A DNA stretch of 64,000 nt from Moanibacter sp965226025 (lineage in GTDB: Bacteria > Verrucomicrobiota > Verrucomicrobiia > Opitutales > UBA2987), in the NCBI GenBank assembly GCA_965226025.1, contig CBDDCD010000001.1, forward strand, positions 2,067,358 through 2,131,357, read 5' to 3'. Under the pieces are notes generated by a model. That model worked only from the letters and a program-made list of their open reading frames with translations, searched no databases and was not told the DNA's origin. The position numbers and the translations under genes were made by a program. Shown here piece by piece: positions 1-9,339 of the stretch; the stretch's first letter is position 1; every line of letters starts with the position of its first letter.

Positions 1-2108
1 GTCTATTACGGCCATGAGCTATTGGAAGTGGTGGGGGACGATCGCGAGCAGGTTGGATTCAAGATTCTGGTGGGACGGCTCTATAATGCGGGGTTGAAGA
101 TAGGGTGCTTACAGAGACAATTTGAGGTTGACCCCAAGACGATGAAGCGGTGGGGCGAGGCCCTGCAAAGTGGCGATGCCGAAACCCTGGGCCGGGTGTT
201 GGCGGGGCGCCGGTGGCATCGCAAATTGACCCGGGAAATACGGAGTTTTGTGCGGGTGCGCTTTTTTGAGATCTATGAGCAGAGCCGGTACGCTTACAGC
301 AAGAAGATACGCGGTGAGATCGAGGAGGTGTTCGCAGTCAGCCTCAGTGGGGAAACCCTGCGCCCTTTGTTTAAGGAGCTCAAAGAGGCCTTGGCCAAGG
401 AGGCCGAGCAGAGGAGGGGGCAAAATCGGGAGACTGCCTGGGATTCTCCCAAGGGTTCACCCTTGCAGGCAGAGCAGGAGCAAGCAGAAAACAAGGCCGA
501 AGGCGAAGAGGAGAATCGCAAGGAGTCTCCCGATTTTACCACGGGCAGTTCCGAATCGGTGCAGTGGTGTCGACATTTAGGGGTGCTGGTATTCAGTGAA
601 GGGCTCGGGCAAGTGGCTCAGATAGATGGCGAAAAGGGCTGGCTTTTGAAGCAATGGCTGGCCTGCGCGCTGTTGGCCGCGGTGAATATCGAGCAGAGCA
701 AACTGCTCGATCTGGAAGACCTGCAAAAGCTCATCGGGCGAGTCCTCTATACGCCCCATCTGCAACGCCAAAGGCTCAGCGCCCTGGCCCATGAAGCGCT
801 TTTAAGAGCGATCCTCAGGGTGAACGCGAGGAACCTGAATGCTTCTTGTGAGCAGAGCTTTTATTATGATCCGCACACCAAACATTACACCGGCATGAGC
901 AAGCTCCTGGCGGGCTGGTGTCCCACCATCCGGTTGGCCGACAAAGCGCTTCACAGCGATTTTATTCATACCCTGAAGGGCTCTCCGGTCTATTTTGCCA
1001 GCACCGACAACTACGAGGATATAAGGAAACGGTTTATCCCCAACTGCGAAGCGATGCTCGAATTGGTAGAGGTGCCTGCGGATAAGAAGGTGAGCATTTA
1101 CGTGGACCGGGCGATCGCCGCGGACTGGTTTTACGAAGCCATCCTGGAGCATCCTCAACTCGAAATCATCACCTGGGAAAAAGGTTTCAAGGCCAGCCCC
1201 TGCAACGGATCGACGGACAACTGCGCCTGCTGCGCCCCAGAAACCATGCCGAAGATCTCCAGGAGTATTATCTTTGCTATCAGCGGGGCCCGTGGAAAAA
1301 GAATCCTCATCTTACCCAATGGGTGGTGGAAGCGACCAATCCCAGAAATCAAACCATTACGGTGAGCATCTTAGGGACCGACCCAAAAGCCCCCGATGAA
1401 GCAGTCCTCAAAGGGATGTTCAGTCGCTGGATTCAGGAGAATGATTTCAAATACCTCGATAAGTACTTTGGGATTAATCAGATCACCTCTTATCGCACCA
1501 TCCACTACCAGCGCTTAGCCCAACACCTTGAGGATAGGCAGGAGAAAAGCGGTGCCGCTAAAGCACTCCTGAAGCAGAAAACCCAATCCACCGAAGCATT
1601 GAAAAGACTGCTCCTGGCCGAACATGCCCATCCGGGCCAAAGCACCTCAAGGAGCGCCATGATCGCTCGCCTCGATCACAAGCTCAATGCCCTCCAACTC
1701 GAAGGGGAGCAAATCGAGACCGAATGCTCGCGCCTGGAGCGACTCATTGAGCAGAACTATGTCCGCCTGGACACCTCCAACAAATCCATCATGGATGCCT
1801 TGAAAATCCTCGCCCGCAATAGTTTCTACAAGCAGTTTGAACCCTTTAAAGAAGGCTACGACAACTATCGTGACGACCACGATCTGTTTCGCAATCTGAC
1901 TCACTGCGACGGCGCCCTCATAGAGAGGGGCGCAACCGTCGAAGCGCATCTATTCCCAACCGCAAACTATTCCCCTCATTTGCAGCAAGTCGTGATTGAG
2001 TACCTCCAGACTCTCAACCAGAACCCGCTCCTGATGCCCGACCGCTCGGGCCGAACCATTACCTTCCAACTCGGCTATAAATCGAGATTTAAACTTGCGA
2101 TTGCATAG
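1..2108 (+). pseudogene. Transposase split by a frameshift; left end outside window
   Basis: The frame is open from base 1 (residues before the TTG at 22 already read as coding), so the true start lies to the left. The first part (1-1365) has an N-terminal helix-turn-helix-like segment (VDPKTMKRW) and a central DPHTKHYTG motif followed by YVDRAI, as in DDE-type transposases of large-genome bacteria. Homologous reading then continues in the -1 frame from about 1190 (QPLQRIDGQLRLL) into the 1323-2108 frame, so the true C-terminal half is encoded there. The switch falls at the run of five A at 1178-1182. It could be a mutation or a weak -1 slippage site (GAA AAA); the run is not a canonical heptamer. 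The IS family was not assigned and no terminal repeats were identified. Confidence 0.75.
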
Positions 2109-2554
2109 CTCCTTTAAAGGGGCAAGATAGTGAGGTCTGAAGTTGGGAGAGGCATCTTCCCGGCAGGGAATCGTCGTCGTAAGCTTCGTCGTCAACTTTG
2201 TCGATTTCCCGGAACCGAAGTTAGGCACCTTTTCAGCCGCTCGGGATGTGTGTAGTCGCCCGAACGCTGCGGATCACGCGCGGCTGTAAGCCCCTGCCGT
2301 CCATCCGGCTCGTTATGCGCTTCATTATGCGTAGGCTTGTGTAAGAAGCCTCATATTTTCCTCTACGAGCACATCATCAATATTCTCCGTAAGGATATAC
2401 GCTCCCATCGCTCTAGCTACCCAGACCTCATACCTGATAGTCCTGTTTACCCATGTATGGGTGTCTCCCAGTTGCGAATAAAGGATGTTGCCGAATGTCA
2501 CGGCTGTGCGGCGCGCAGAACATCTCGAACAAAATATCCTCCAGAGCGGTCTGG
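2109..2554. other. Intergenic, no assignable gene
   Basis: No recognised gene. A minus-strand open frame at 2325-2564 has a coding-like stretch (YEVWVARAMGAYILTENI) and may be the tail of an unidentified gene, but I cannot name a family. The right boundary at about 2555 is where the duplicated aminotransferase block begins. Confidence 0.4.
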
Positions 2555-2560
2555 CCTCTG

Positions 2561-3739
2561 TCATGGCAAAGCCGCCAGAAGGCGGTCAATATCCTGGTGG
2601 TTGTTAAAGACCGAAGGCGAGATCCGCATCTTGTTGCCAAAGCGCATGGCGACGTGAACATCGGCACACTTGAGTTTTTTCGTGATTGCGACGGGGTCGT
2701 CGACCGCAAACGCTACGATCGGGCTTTCATTCCCTTTAGGGGTGATGCTCGGATACCCCATCGCGGGTAATTCAGTTTGCAGGCGGTCCGTCAATTCGCG
2801 GGCGTGGGCGCGGATTTGGTCAATCCCGAGACGGTGAATGTAGCGCAGGCTTTCCTGGGTGGAGACAACCCCTTCATAGGACGGGTAGGAGACCTCGTAC
2901 ATAGTGGGTCCGGATACCGGCGTGAAGGTGATAGGGTCCGCTTCGGAAGCTGGGGTTTCGCTCCAGGGCGGATAGTGAAACGCTACCCCGCCACCGTGCT
3001 GCGTCGGTTTGGCGACGCTGCCCTGGAGGTCTTCCCGCACGTAGAGAAACCCAAAACCTTTGACGCCCATTAGCCATTTAAAAGCGGAACAGGCGGCAAA
3101 ATCGATCCCCATCGCCCGCACGTCGATAGGCACGGCGCCCGCGCCCTAAATGATATCGACATAGATATACGCGCCATGGGCATGGGCCAGGTCGCTGAGC
3201 GCCTTGATATCCGACAGGTATCCGTTGACGTTGGAGACCAGGGTGACGGCGATCAACCGGGTTCTGTCGTCGATGGCCCGAGCCATGTCCCCGATATCAA
3301 TCTGCCAGTCGCGGTTCTTGACGATACGCACTTCCAATCCGTCCATTTCCCGCATCTTGTAATTGTAGAGCGCCGCGTTGTAATGCAGATCGTTGGTCGC
3401 GATATTGCCACCGGCCAGGTATTCGTCCATGCCGTTGAGCAGGTTGCTCTCGGCTTCGACGGCGCTGCGGGCAAAGGCGATCTCCCGTGGTTGGGCGTTG
3501 ATCAGTGCGGCGAACAGACGCTTCGACTCGTCGCGGACTTGCGCCCAGGCGGGCCACCATGGCTCACCGACATCGCAGGTAGCCCAATCGATATAGCGGT
3601 GCAGGGCGGCGGCCACGTGGACGCTAAGGGGATGGCACGAGGCGTTGTCGAGATACGCCGCGGTGGAAGCCCGGGGAAAATCGGCACGTACAGCGTCAAA
3701 GTTGATTGGCGCGGGAATTGGAGAAGTCATCCTCACCAT
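2561..3739 (-). pseudogene. Class V aminotransferase, broken by an in-frame TAG
   Basis: A PLP-dependent class V aminotransferase (cysteine desulfurase / isopenicillin-N-epimerase type). The N-terminal half (3146-3739) carries AAYLDNASCHPLS and ends in VDII. A TAG codon (complement of 3146-3148) follows, and the same frame resumes immediately with GAGAVPIDVRAMG. The family motif here is VD-x-x-Q-G-A-G-A, so the stop most likely replaced a CAG glutamine codon. The PLP-lysine segment AFKWLMG lies in the second half. Combined length, about 393 codons, is normal for the family. Apart from the stop the gene looks intact, so the lesion is recent or read through. A shortened copy lies at 8228-8800. 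Confidence 0.85.
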
Positions 3740-3749
3740 GGAAACCCTA

Positions 3750-3844
3750 GGAATCTGTCGGACTTTGCACTTCCCAACATGGCTGGACGTGCGATCGGAA
3801 GTTCAAGGAGCTTATTGGCGACCAGATTGATTCCGACAGATTCC
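3750..3844. repeat. Small inverted-repeat element
   Basis: A perfect 13-bp inverted repeat: GGAATCTGTCGGA at 3750-3762 and its complement at 3832-3844. It lies just upstream of the aminotransferase start and shares the core TCTGTCGGA with the palindromic element at 4021-4089. Also present, with one change after the core, in the duplicate copy near 8811-8905. Confidence 0.65.
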
Positions 3845-3848
3845 TTCC

Positions 3849-4016
3849 AAGAAAATGAAACTGAGATTTGAGACGAATTGTCCTACCTTTTCGTGGTTTC
3901 CAAAAATCTGGTGTTGTAAGATTGAGACTCTTCAGGCGTTCGAGACACATTGCACAAAAGAATCCTCGGAAGGACCTAGAAATGCAACGCTTCTCAAATC
4001 TCAGTTTCATTTTCTT
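3849..4016. repeat. MITE-like 168-bp element with 24-bp terminal inverted repeats
   Basis: Bases 3849-3872 and 3993-4016 form a perfect 24-bp inverted repeat (arm starts AAGAAAATGAAACTGAG). The interior of about 120 bp has no gene. The same structure is at 8910-9077 in the duplicated block, with only a few interior substitutions. No target duplication was found, so the identity as a mobile element is inferred from the long perfect arms. Confidence 0.7.
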
Positions 4017-4020
4017 ATTG

Positions 4021-4089
4021 CTAGCAGTCTGTCGGACGGGCTTGGCTACTTGCACAGCAATCGAGCGTCAAAGTCCGACAGACTGCTAG
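4021..4089. repeat. Palindromic mini-element flanked by CTAG
   Basis: A perfect 13-bp inverted repeat, CAGTCTGTCGGAC at 4025-4037 and complement at 4073-4085, is flanked directly on both sides by CTAG (4021-4024 and 4086-4089). The 61-bp unit plus a 4-bp direct repeat looks like a minute transposable element. The copy at 9082-9150 keeps the arms and flanks. CTAG is also the target duplicated by both IS1634-family elements in this window, although their end sequences differ. Confidence 0.6.
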
Positions 4090-4181
4090 CGTCGGAGCGC
4101 GCAAAAAGTGCCGCATATCCAGCTCGGTGAGATCTGCGCATGCGGCGGCAACTCGACCGCGAAGATTTTTTCTATGCTACC

Positions 4182-4856
4182 TTCCGCCGGTTAAACCGCA
4201 AAACTTAAATGATTTGGCTCATTGCTGTGCCGGGAATCCAACTCGATGCTTCTCCGGTCCCAGCCAAGCGCCCGAATCGCGACAGGTACGGCCTGTCTCG
4301 CGCCTGCCCTTCGAAGTCAAACGAGTCCCCTCCGTAATACAATCCATCAGAACTTGGTTTTTTTGATACGTTTCGAACTGTAACATGTTGGTAATCAAAG
4401 TCGTGCCATAGACAAGGTTACTACCTAAATTCGGGCCACCTTCTCTTTTCGATCGAACTGTGTCCTTTCTGTAAGGCCGCCTAGATTTCAGCGGAGCAAA
4501 CCTCGTCTCGAACCTCGTCTCGAACCTTGTCTTGATCCCGCTGATCCTAACGGATTGGGGTGGTCGAGAGGCCCAATTTCGAATACTCAATGTTCAATTT
4601 CCAAGGACCTTCGGTAAGGCGTCAGCTCTTCACTTGATCATTCGTGGTTGTCTTCTAATCCTTTCGTTGCGGCTACGCTGCTCTAGGCGGACCAGGGCAG
4701 CCCCGGACCGCACGGAGGGGACTTCGTCGTTCGCCTTGACGCATCCAGCCCGCTTCAGCTACTGTCTTCACCGTAAACGCGCTTCTTCAGGTCGGTCTAC
4801 GAGCGACTTTCGCGATAGGACGAAACTTAGGATAACCTTAAGGAGGACACTAGTAT
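4182..4856. other. Non-coding stretch upstream of the aldolase
   Basis: No gene recognised. It contains a 12-bp tandem repeat (CCTCGTCTCGAA, two full units and a partial, 4501-4534) and an 83-bp sequence at 4710-4792 that recurs at 60677-60759 with a few mismatches. A strong ribosome binding site, AAGGAGGA at 4840-4847, precedes the aldolase ATG at 4857. Confidence 0.6.
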
Positions 4857-5531
4857 ATGCCAGATAACACCTCGCTGAGAGAACGCACACGCAAAGGAGA
4901 AAGCATAAACATTGCAGGAGCGTCATTGGGGACCGCCAAAAGCGAACTTGAGGCGATTCTCAGTGAAGATTCCTATGATATGGTCGTCACTGACAGTCAA
5001 CACGCTGCATTCAACGAAGAGAAACTTCTTGAGTTCTGTCAAAACGCGAAAGAATTGGGTATGCCTGTACAATTCCGCATTAAGCATACTCGAAATGCTT
5101 ACCTCATCGGAAATTACCTCGATTTAGGCCCTTTGGCAATTGTTGTGCCGCAGGTTGAAGACGAAGCCACCGTTGATGAAGCTATTGCTGCGTTCTACTA
5201 CCCACCCATCGGCAAACGCAGTTGGGGACCGAGTGGAGGATATGGCTTCGAGCCCGAACGTGATCGAGTCGAGTATGCTCAATGGTGGAACCGCAACGGT
5301 ATCCTTTCTTTCCAAATCGAATCCGTTGATACGGTAATCAATGCGCGGAAACTTGCCAAACCGGGGATTGCGATGCTGCACTGGGGGGCAAACGATTTGA
5401 GCTTCAGCTTGGAGACGTATCCCAATCCGCCTTTTTCATCGGTTGATGACTGCATGGAACATGTGAGGAAGCAGATGGAAGGAACGGGAATTAAAGTCTC
5501 TACAGCATACTCTCCAGGTGGCCGATTATGA
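4857..5531 (+). CDS. HpcH/HpaI-family aldolase, probably C-terminally shortened
   Basis: A class II pyruvate aldolase / citrate lyase beta family member, expected to cleave or form 2-keto-3-hydroxy acids with a divalent metal. Family signatures are DSQHAAFN near residue 45, VPQVEDEATV near 95, PPIGKRSWGP near 119 and the metal-ligand region SFQIES near 150. The start is set by AAGGAGGA ten bases upstream. The protein is 224 aa and ends abruptly in KVSTAYSPGGRL; homologues of about 250 aa continue for another 25-30 residues, so a late frameshift or truncation is likely. It heads a three-gene run with the TPP enzyme and PhyH dioxygenase, which suggests a shared catabolic role. Confidence 0.85.
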   Translation: MPDNTSLRERTRKGESINIAGASLGTAKSELEAILSEDSYDMVVTDSQHAAFNEEKLLEFCQNAKELGMPVQFRIKHTRNAYLIGNYLDLGPLAIVVPQVEDEATVDEAIAAFYYPPIGKRSWGPSGGYGFEPERDRVEYAQWWNRNGILSFQIESVDTVINARKLAKPGIAMLHWGANDLSFSLETYPNPPFSSVDDCMEHVRKQMEGTGIKVSTAYSPGGRL

Positions 5532-5569
5532 TTCCGCCCGCCGGCGTAAAGAAGGTAAGGCTATAGTCT

Positions 5570-7279
5570 ATGAAGACAAGATCGTTCACAGGGAACCCCT
5601 CTCAGATCTTGGTTGAGCAACTCGCAGCATTGGGTGTGAAGTACGTATTTTACAACCCTGGGTCTGCCGAAGCACGGTTCTATGATGCGCTTCACGAGAA
5701 TCCTGAGGTAGACGGCATTCTGGCGCTCCACGAAGGCGCAGTCGCCGGCATGGCTGGAGGGTACACACAGGTCAAAAACGATCCGGCCGTCATGGTAGTC
5801 CATCTCGGGGCCGGGTTAGCCCAATCCCTTGGACAAATGTGTAACATCTGGAATGCCAGGTTGCCCGTTGTGGTCATTACCCATGCCTCGGATACAGGAA
5901 GCGGCACAGATAGAACCGGCTGGGGTCACCACCTCAGTCACAATGTGGGCCCAACATCCATTTCGGCGCCTTTTGTTAAGGCAAGTTGGGCGGTGATTCG
6001 GCCCGACGGGATTGCGCATGCGATGTATCGTGCGCTCCTGGTGGCGAAAACGCCCCCAGTAGGTGCAGTCCATTTGGCTCTCTATGAGGGCACGCTCATC
6101 CCTGACGAGTTGGACGTGGACATTGTAGAAGGCAGCCTGCCGGACGTTCGAGCCGGCTATCCTGCAGATAGTGATGTCGAAGAAATCGCACGTGGACTGA
6201 CTGAAGCTGAACGTCCTATTCTGTATATCGGAGATGGGATCTGGAAGAGTGGAGCGGAAGCCCAGCTTACTGCATTCGCCGAACGTTTTGGTATTGCCAT
6301 TACCGGAGGAGGCAATCAGTGGATGCGTAGCGTTCCAGCTAATCACAAGCTGCATTGTGCAGATACGAGTGCTCTAGATCCAGATTACGTCATTGCTATG
6401 GGTATACGGCAGATGGGAAGTTTCAGCCAGTTCTCAAAGGCACAAGGTCTTGTTGCCGTAGGTCCGGATGTTGAAAATTTGAAGAATTTTGAGGGTCTTG
6501 ATTTGGCCGTCCTGGCAGATGAAGGGCGGACGCTTGAGCGATTAGACGAATGCCTGGCCTCAACCGCGGGAGACTCCGATCGGTTTGCTGATCGGCGCAA
6601 CTGGGTGCTCGAACAGGCGGCTGCTCAGCAGGCGAAACGTAAGGAGGAGATGCAGAACGTTGCACCGCAAGAGTCTCGAGTTCGTCCGTGGGTCCTAGCT
6701 GATGTTATGGACAAATCGTTGGAACGCCTGGGTGGTGGGTTAATTCTGATGGAGCAATCTGTTCTGATGCAATGCCTGGGTGGGTTACAGCCTGCCGGTA
6801 ACAACCTGTATCTCCAGCCTGCTGGAGGGTCAGAAGGCTACGGTGTCGGCGGTGCCATCGGCGTAAAACTTGCCGCACCCGATAAACCAGTCGTCGGTCT
6901 GGTAGGAGACGGCTCAGTCTACTATTCAGACTCAGGTTTCTGGACGACAGCGCACCATAAGATTCCGGTCCTCTATGTTATCCCGAATAATCAGGCCTAT
7001 GGGGTCGTCGCCCGATCCTTTGCGTCGGCAGGTGGCACCATGAAGAAGACCGGCGAATATGCAGGAGTGATTCTCGATTCCATCGATCCACTGAAAATCG
7101 CCGAAGGATATGGTGTAGACGGTATACACGTGACAGATGAATCTCAGGTTGGCGAAGCCTTTGACCGTGGACTGGAAGTGGTCGGGAAAGAAGGCCGTCC
7201 ATTTATTCTGAATGTCCACTTGCCTATGGGAATTCCAGAAGGTGGACGTCCTGCGAAGCCATTCCATTTTTCGGGTTAG
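5570..7279 (+). CDS. Thiamine-diphosphate-dependent decarboxylase/lyase (benzoylformate decarboxylase / acetolactate synthase type)
   Basis: A 569-aa member of the TPP-enzyme superfamily. The N-terminal Pyr domain has the catalytic glutamate motif LHEGAVAGMAGGY near residue 53. The C-terminal PP domain has the metal/diphosphate motif GDGSVYYSDSGFW followed by NNQAYG. The sequence favours decarboxylation or carboligation of a 2-keto or 2-hydroxy acid; the substrate is not readable. The gene lies 38 bp after the aldolase and stops nine bases before the PhyH start, in the same frame. A partial copy with a 1,050-bp in-frame deletion is at 59516-60068. Confidence 0.85.
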   Translation: MKTRSFTGNPSQILVEQLAALGVKYVFYNPGSAEARFYDALHENPEVDGILALHEGAVAGMAGGYTQVKNDPAVMVVHLGAGLAQSLGQMCNIWNARLPVVVITHASDTGSGTDRTGWGHHLSHNVGPTSISAPFVKASWAVIRPDGIAHAMYRALLVAKTPPVGAVHLALYEGTLIPDELDVDIVEGSLPDVRAGYPADSDVEEIARGLTEAERPILYIGDGIWKSGAEAQLTAFAERFGIAITGGGNQWMRSVPANHKLHCADTSALDPDYVIAMGIRQMGSFSQFSKAQGLVAVGPDVENLKNFEGLDLAVLADEGRTLERLDECLASTAGDSDRFADRRNWVLEQAAAQQAKRKEEMQNVAPQESRVRPWVLADVMDKSLERLGGGLILMEQSVLMQCLGGLQPAGNNLYLQPAGGSEGYGVGGAIGVKLAAPDKPVVGLVGDGSVYYSDSGFWTTAHHKIPVLYVIPNNQAYGVVARSFASAGGTMKKTGEYAGVILDSIDPLKIAEGYGVDGIHVTDESQVGEAFDRGLEVVGKEGRPFILNVHLPMGIPEGGRPAKPFHFSG

Positions 7280-7288
7280 CGGCCTGCC

Positions 7289-8152
7289 TTGGCACAAGTG
7301 AGGAAGATTGAGGAGTACGTCACCCATCTAAAGCTGGAGGGATGGTGTCTGATCCAGCGTGTGATCCCTGAGGATCGCATCCCCGCCGTTCGCGAAGAGG
7401 TGATCGCAGGTCATCAGCAGGCGATCAAGGACTATGATGCCTGGGGCGGGTCGTGGGGTTTTCAAAATGGGCCGAACGGCGAACCTGGAAAGTGTCTAGT
7501 GGCCTATGTTCCGTCCCTGGCCGCCTACTTCGCCGACGAGCGAATTTTGGGCGTTGCCCAGGCGATGCTCGACCCGCACGTGCGGATCGCACAGACCGAA
7601 TTCAAAACCCGTCCCCCGAACGACGAGAGCAACCGGCGGTCCTGGCACACCGACTTTCCGCACGACCTGACGGACCGCGAGCAGGCGGGACGGGTTCGGA
7701 TGCCCTTCCCGGACGTGACGATGGGATTGACGGCGCTCTGGATTCTCGACCCGTTCGATGCCGACAGCGGTGGCACGTGGGTCGTGCCGCGCAGCCACAA
7801 GGATCTACGGAACCCGCGGAGTCATCTGGATCCCCGGAATCCGCCCGAGCTGCACGACGAGGTGCCCACCGATCGACCGATTCCGGGTGAGATGCAGCTC
7901 TCTGGTCCGGCGGGCAGCGTGGTGATGATCGACAGCCGGATCTGGCACTCGTCGGCAGCCAACCCCAGCTCGGAACCTCGCGTAACGGTCCTGACGCGTT
8001 ACTCGCCCTGGTGGTTGAGTCTAGAATTCGTCGGACGGAACAACGCGATCGTTCCTCGCACGACCTATGAGTCGATGCCGGATGCCGTGAAGCTGCTGTA
8101 TAGGCATCGCGCGGAAGGGGAGAAGGATCCCCTTCGAGTAAAGCACGAATAG
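7289..8152 (+). CDS. Phytanoyl-CoA dioxygenase (PhyH) family protein
   Basis: An Fe(II)/2-oxoglutarate oxygenase of the PhyH family, 287 aa. The iron triad is visible as WHTDF (H and D, near residue 118) and the distal histidine in IWHSSAANP, followed by the 2-oxoglutarate arginine in EPRVTVLTRY. The start is TTG at 7289 or GTG at 7298; there is no ATG and no clear ribosome binding site, so translation is probably coupled to the TPP gene, whose TAG stop lies three codons upstream in the same frame. Bacterial PhyH proteins hydroxylate many small molecules, so phytanoyl-CoA itself is not implied. Confidence 0.85.
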   Translation: MAQVRKIEEYVTHLKLEGWCLIQRVIPEDRIPAVREEVIAGHQQAIKDYDAWGGSWGFQNGPNGEPGKCLVAYVPSLAAYFADERILGVAQAMLDPHVRIAQTEFKTRPPNDESNRRSWHTDFPHDLTDREQAGRVRMPFPDVTMGLTALWILDPFDADSGGTWVVPRSHKDLRNPRSHLDPRNPPELHDEVPTDRPIPGEMQLSGPAGSVVMIDSRIWHSSAANPSSEPRVTVLTRYSPWWLSLEFVGRNNAIVPRTTYESMPDAVKLLYRHRAEGEKDPLRVKHE

Positions 8153-8221
8153 TTATATGTTCTTTTACGCAACAGGTGCGTGTCGGTGGCGTCTCAAAGG
8201 CGTGTTCCTATCAATCCTAGC

Positions 8222-9242
8222 CCTCTGCTATGGCAAAGCCGCCAGAAGGCGGTCAATATCTTGGTGGTTGTTAAGGACCGAGGGCGAGATCCGCATCTTG
8301 TTGCCAAAGCGCATGGCGACGTGGACCTCGGCACTCTTGAGTTTTTTCGTGATGGCGACAGGGTCGTCGACGGCAAACGCTACGATCGGGCTTTCATTCC
8401 CTTTAGGGGTGATGCTCGGATACCCCATCGCGGGTAATTCCGTTTGCGGGCGGTCCGTCAATTCGCGGGCGTGGGCGCGGATTTGGTCCATGCCGTTGAG
8501 CAGGTTGCTCTCAGCTTCGACGGCGCTGCGGGCAAAGGCGATCTCCCGTGGTTGGGCGTTGATCAGTGCGGCGAACAGACGCTTCGACTCGTCGCGGACT
8601 TGCGCCCAGGCGGGCCACCATGGCTCACCGACATCGCAGGTAGCCCAATCGATATAGCGGTGCAGGGCGGCGGCCACGTGGACGCTAAGGGGATGGCACG
8701 AGGCGTTGTCGAGATACGCCGCGGTGGAAGCCCGGAGAAAATCGGCACGTAGAGCGTCAAAGTTGATTGGCGCGGGAATTGGAGAAGTCATCCTCACCAT
8801 GGAAACCCTAGGAATCTGTCGGAATTTGCACTTCCCAACATGGCTGGACGTGCGATCGGGAGTTCAAGGGGCTTATTGGCGACCAGATTGATTCCGACAG
8901 ATTCCTTCCAAGAAAATGAAACTGAGATTTGAGACGAATTGTCCTACCTTTTCGTGGTTTCCAAAATTCTGGTGTTGGAAGATTGAGACTCTTCAGGCGT
9001 TCGAGACACATTGCACAAAAGAATCCTCGGAAGGACCTAGAAATACAACGCTTCTCAAATCTCAGTTTCATTTTCTTATTGCTAGCAGTCTGTCGGACGG
9101 GCTTGGCTACTTGCACAGCAATCGAGCGTCAAAGTCCGACAGACTGCTAGCGTCGGAGCGCGCAAAAAGTGCCGCATATCCAGCTCGGCGAGACCTGCGT
9201 ATGCGGCGGCAACTCGACCGCGAAGATTTCTTCTATGCTCCC
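8222..9242. repeat. Segmental duplication, short copy (1.0 kb)
   Basis: A second copy of 2555-4181 that lacks an internal 606 bp. It retains both ends, the hairpin elements (168-bp element at 8910-9077, CTAG-flanked palindrome at 9082-9150) and the aminotransferase start. Divergence from the long copy is a few percent by eye. Confidence 0.9.
8228..8800 (-). pseudogene. Class V aminotransferase, internally deleted copy
   Basis: A 190-codon open frame identical in plan to the gene at 2561-3739 but missing 202 residues from the middle: LLNGMD is joined directly to QIRAHARELT. The deletion is in frame and removes the VDII(Q)GAG region and the PLP-lysine segment, so the product cannot be an active aminotransferase. 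The junction lies where the two parent sites read TCCATGCC and TCAATCCC, consistent with a short-homology deletion. Confidence 0.88.
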
Positions 9243-9339
9243 TCATTCAGATTTCACATCATCAGCATCAAAAAACTGAAACGCATACAGCTTGCACGAC
9301 TTCCTCGATGCGGCGTGTTCCCGCGCCGCCGTGCTCGTT

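Larger units (their letters stand above)
2555..4181. repeat. Segmental duplication, long copy (1.6 kb)
   Basis: This block is repeated nearly identically at 8222-9242. Both start at the tail of the aminotransferase (CCTCTG) and end near GAAGATT before the sequences diverge. The two differ mainly by a 606-bp internal segment, roughly 2815-3427, that is present here and missing there. The block carries the aminotransferase plus the cluster of hairpin mini-elements upstream of its start codon. Confidence 0.9.

Noticed and set aside
2325..2564. 79-codon minus-strand frame as a gene
   Set aside because: Partly coding-like, but it overlaps the start of the duplicated block and matches no family I know.
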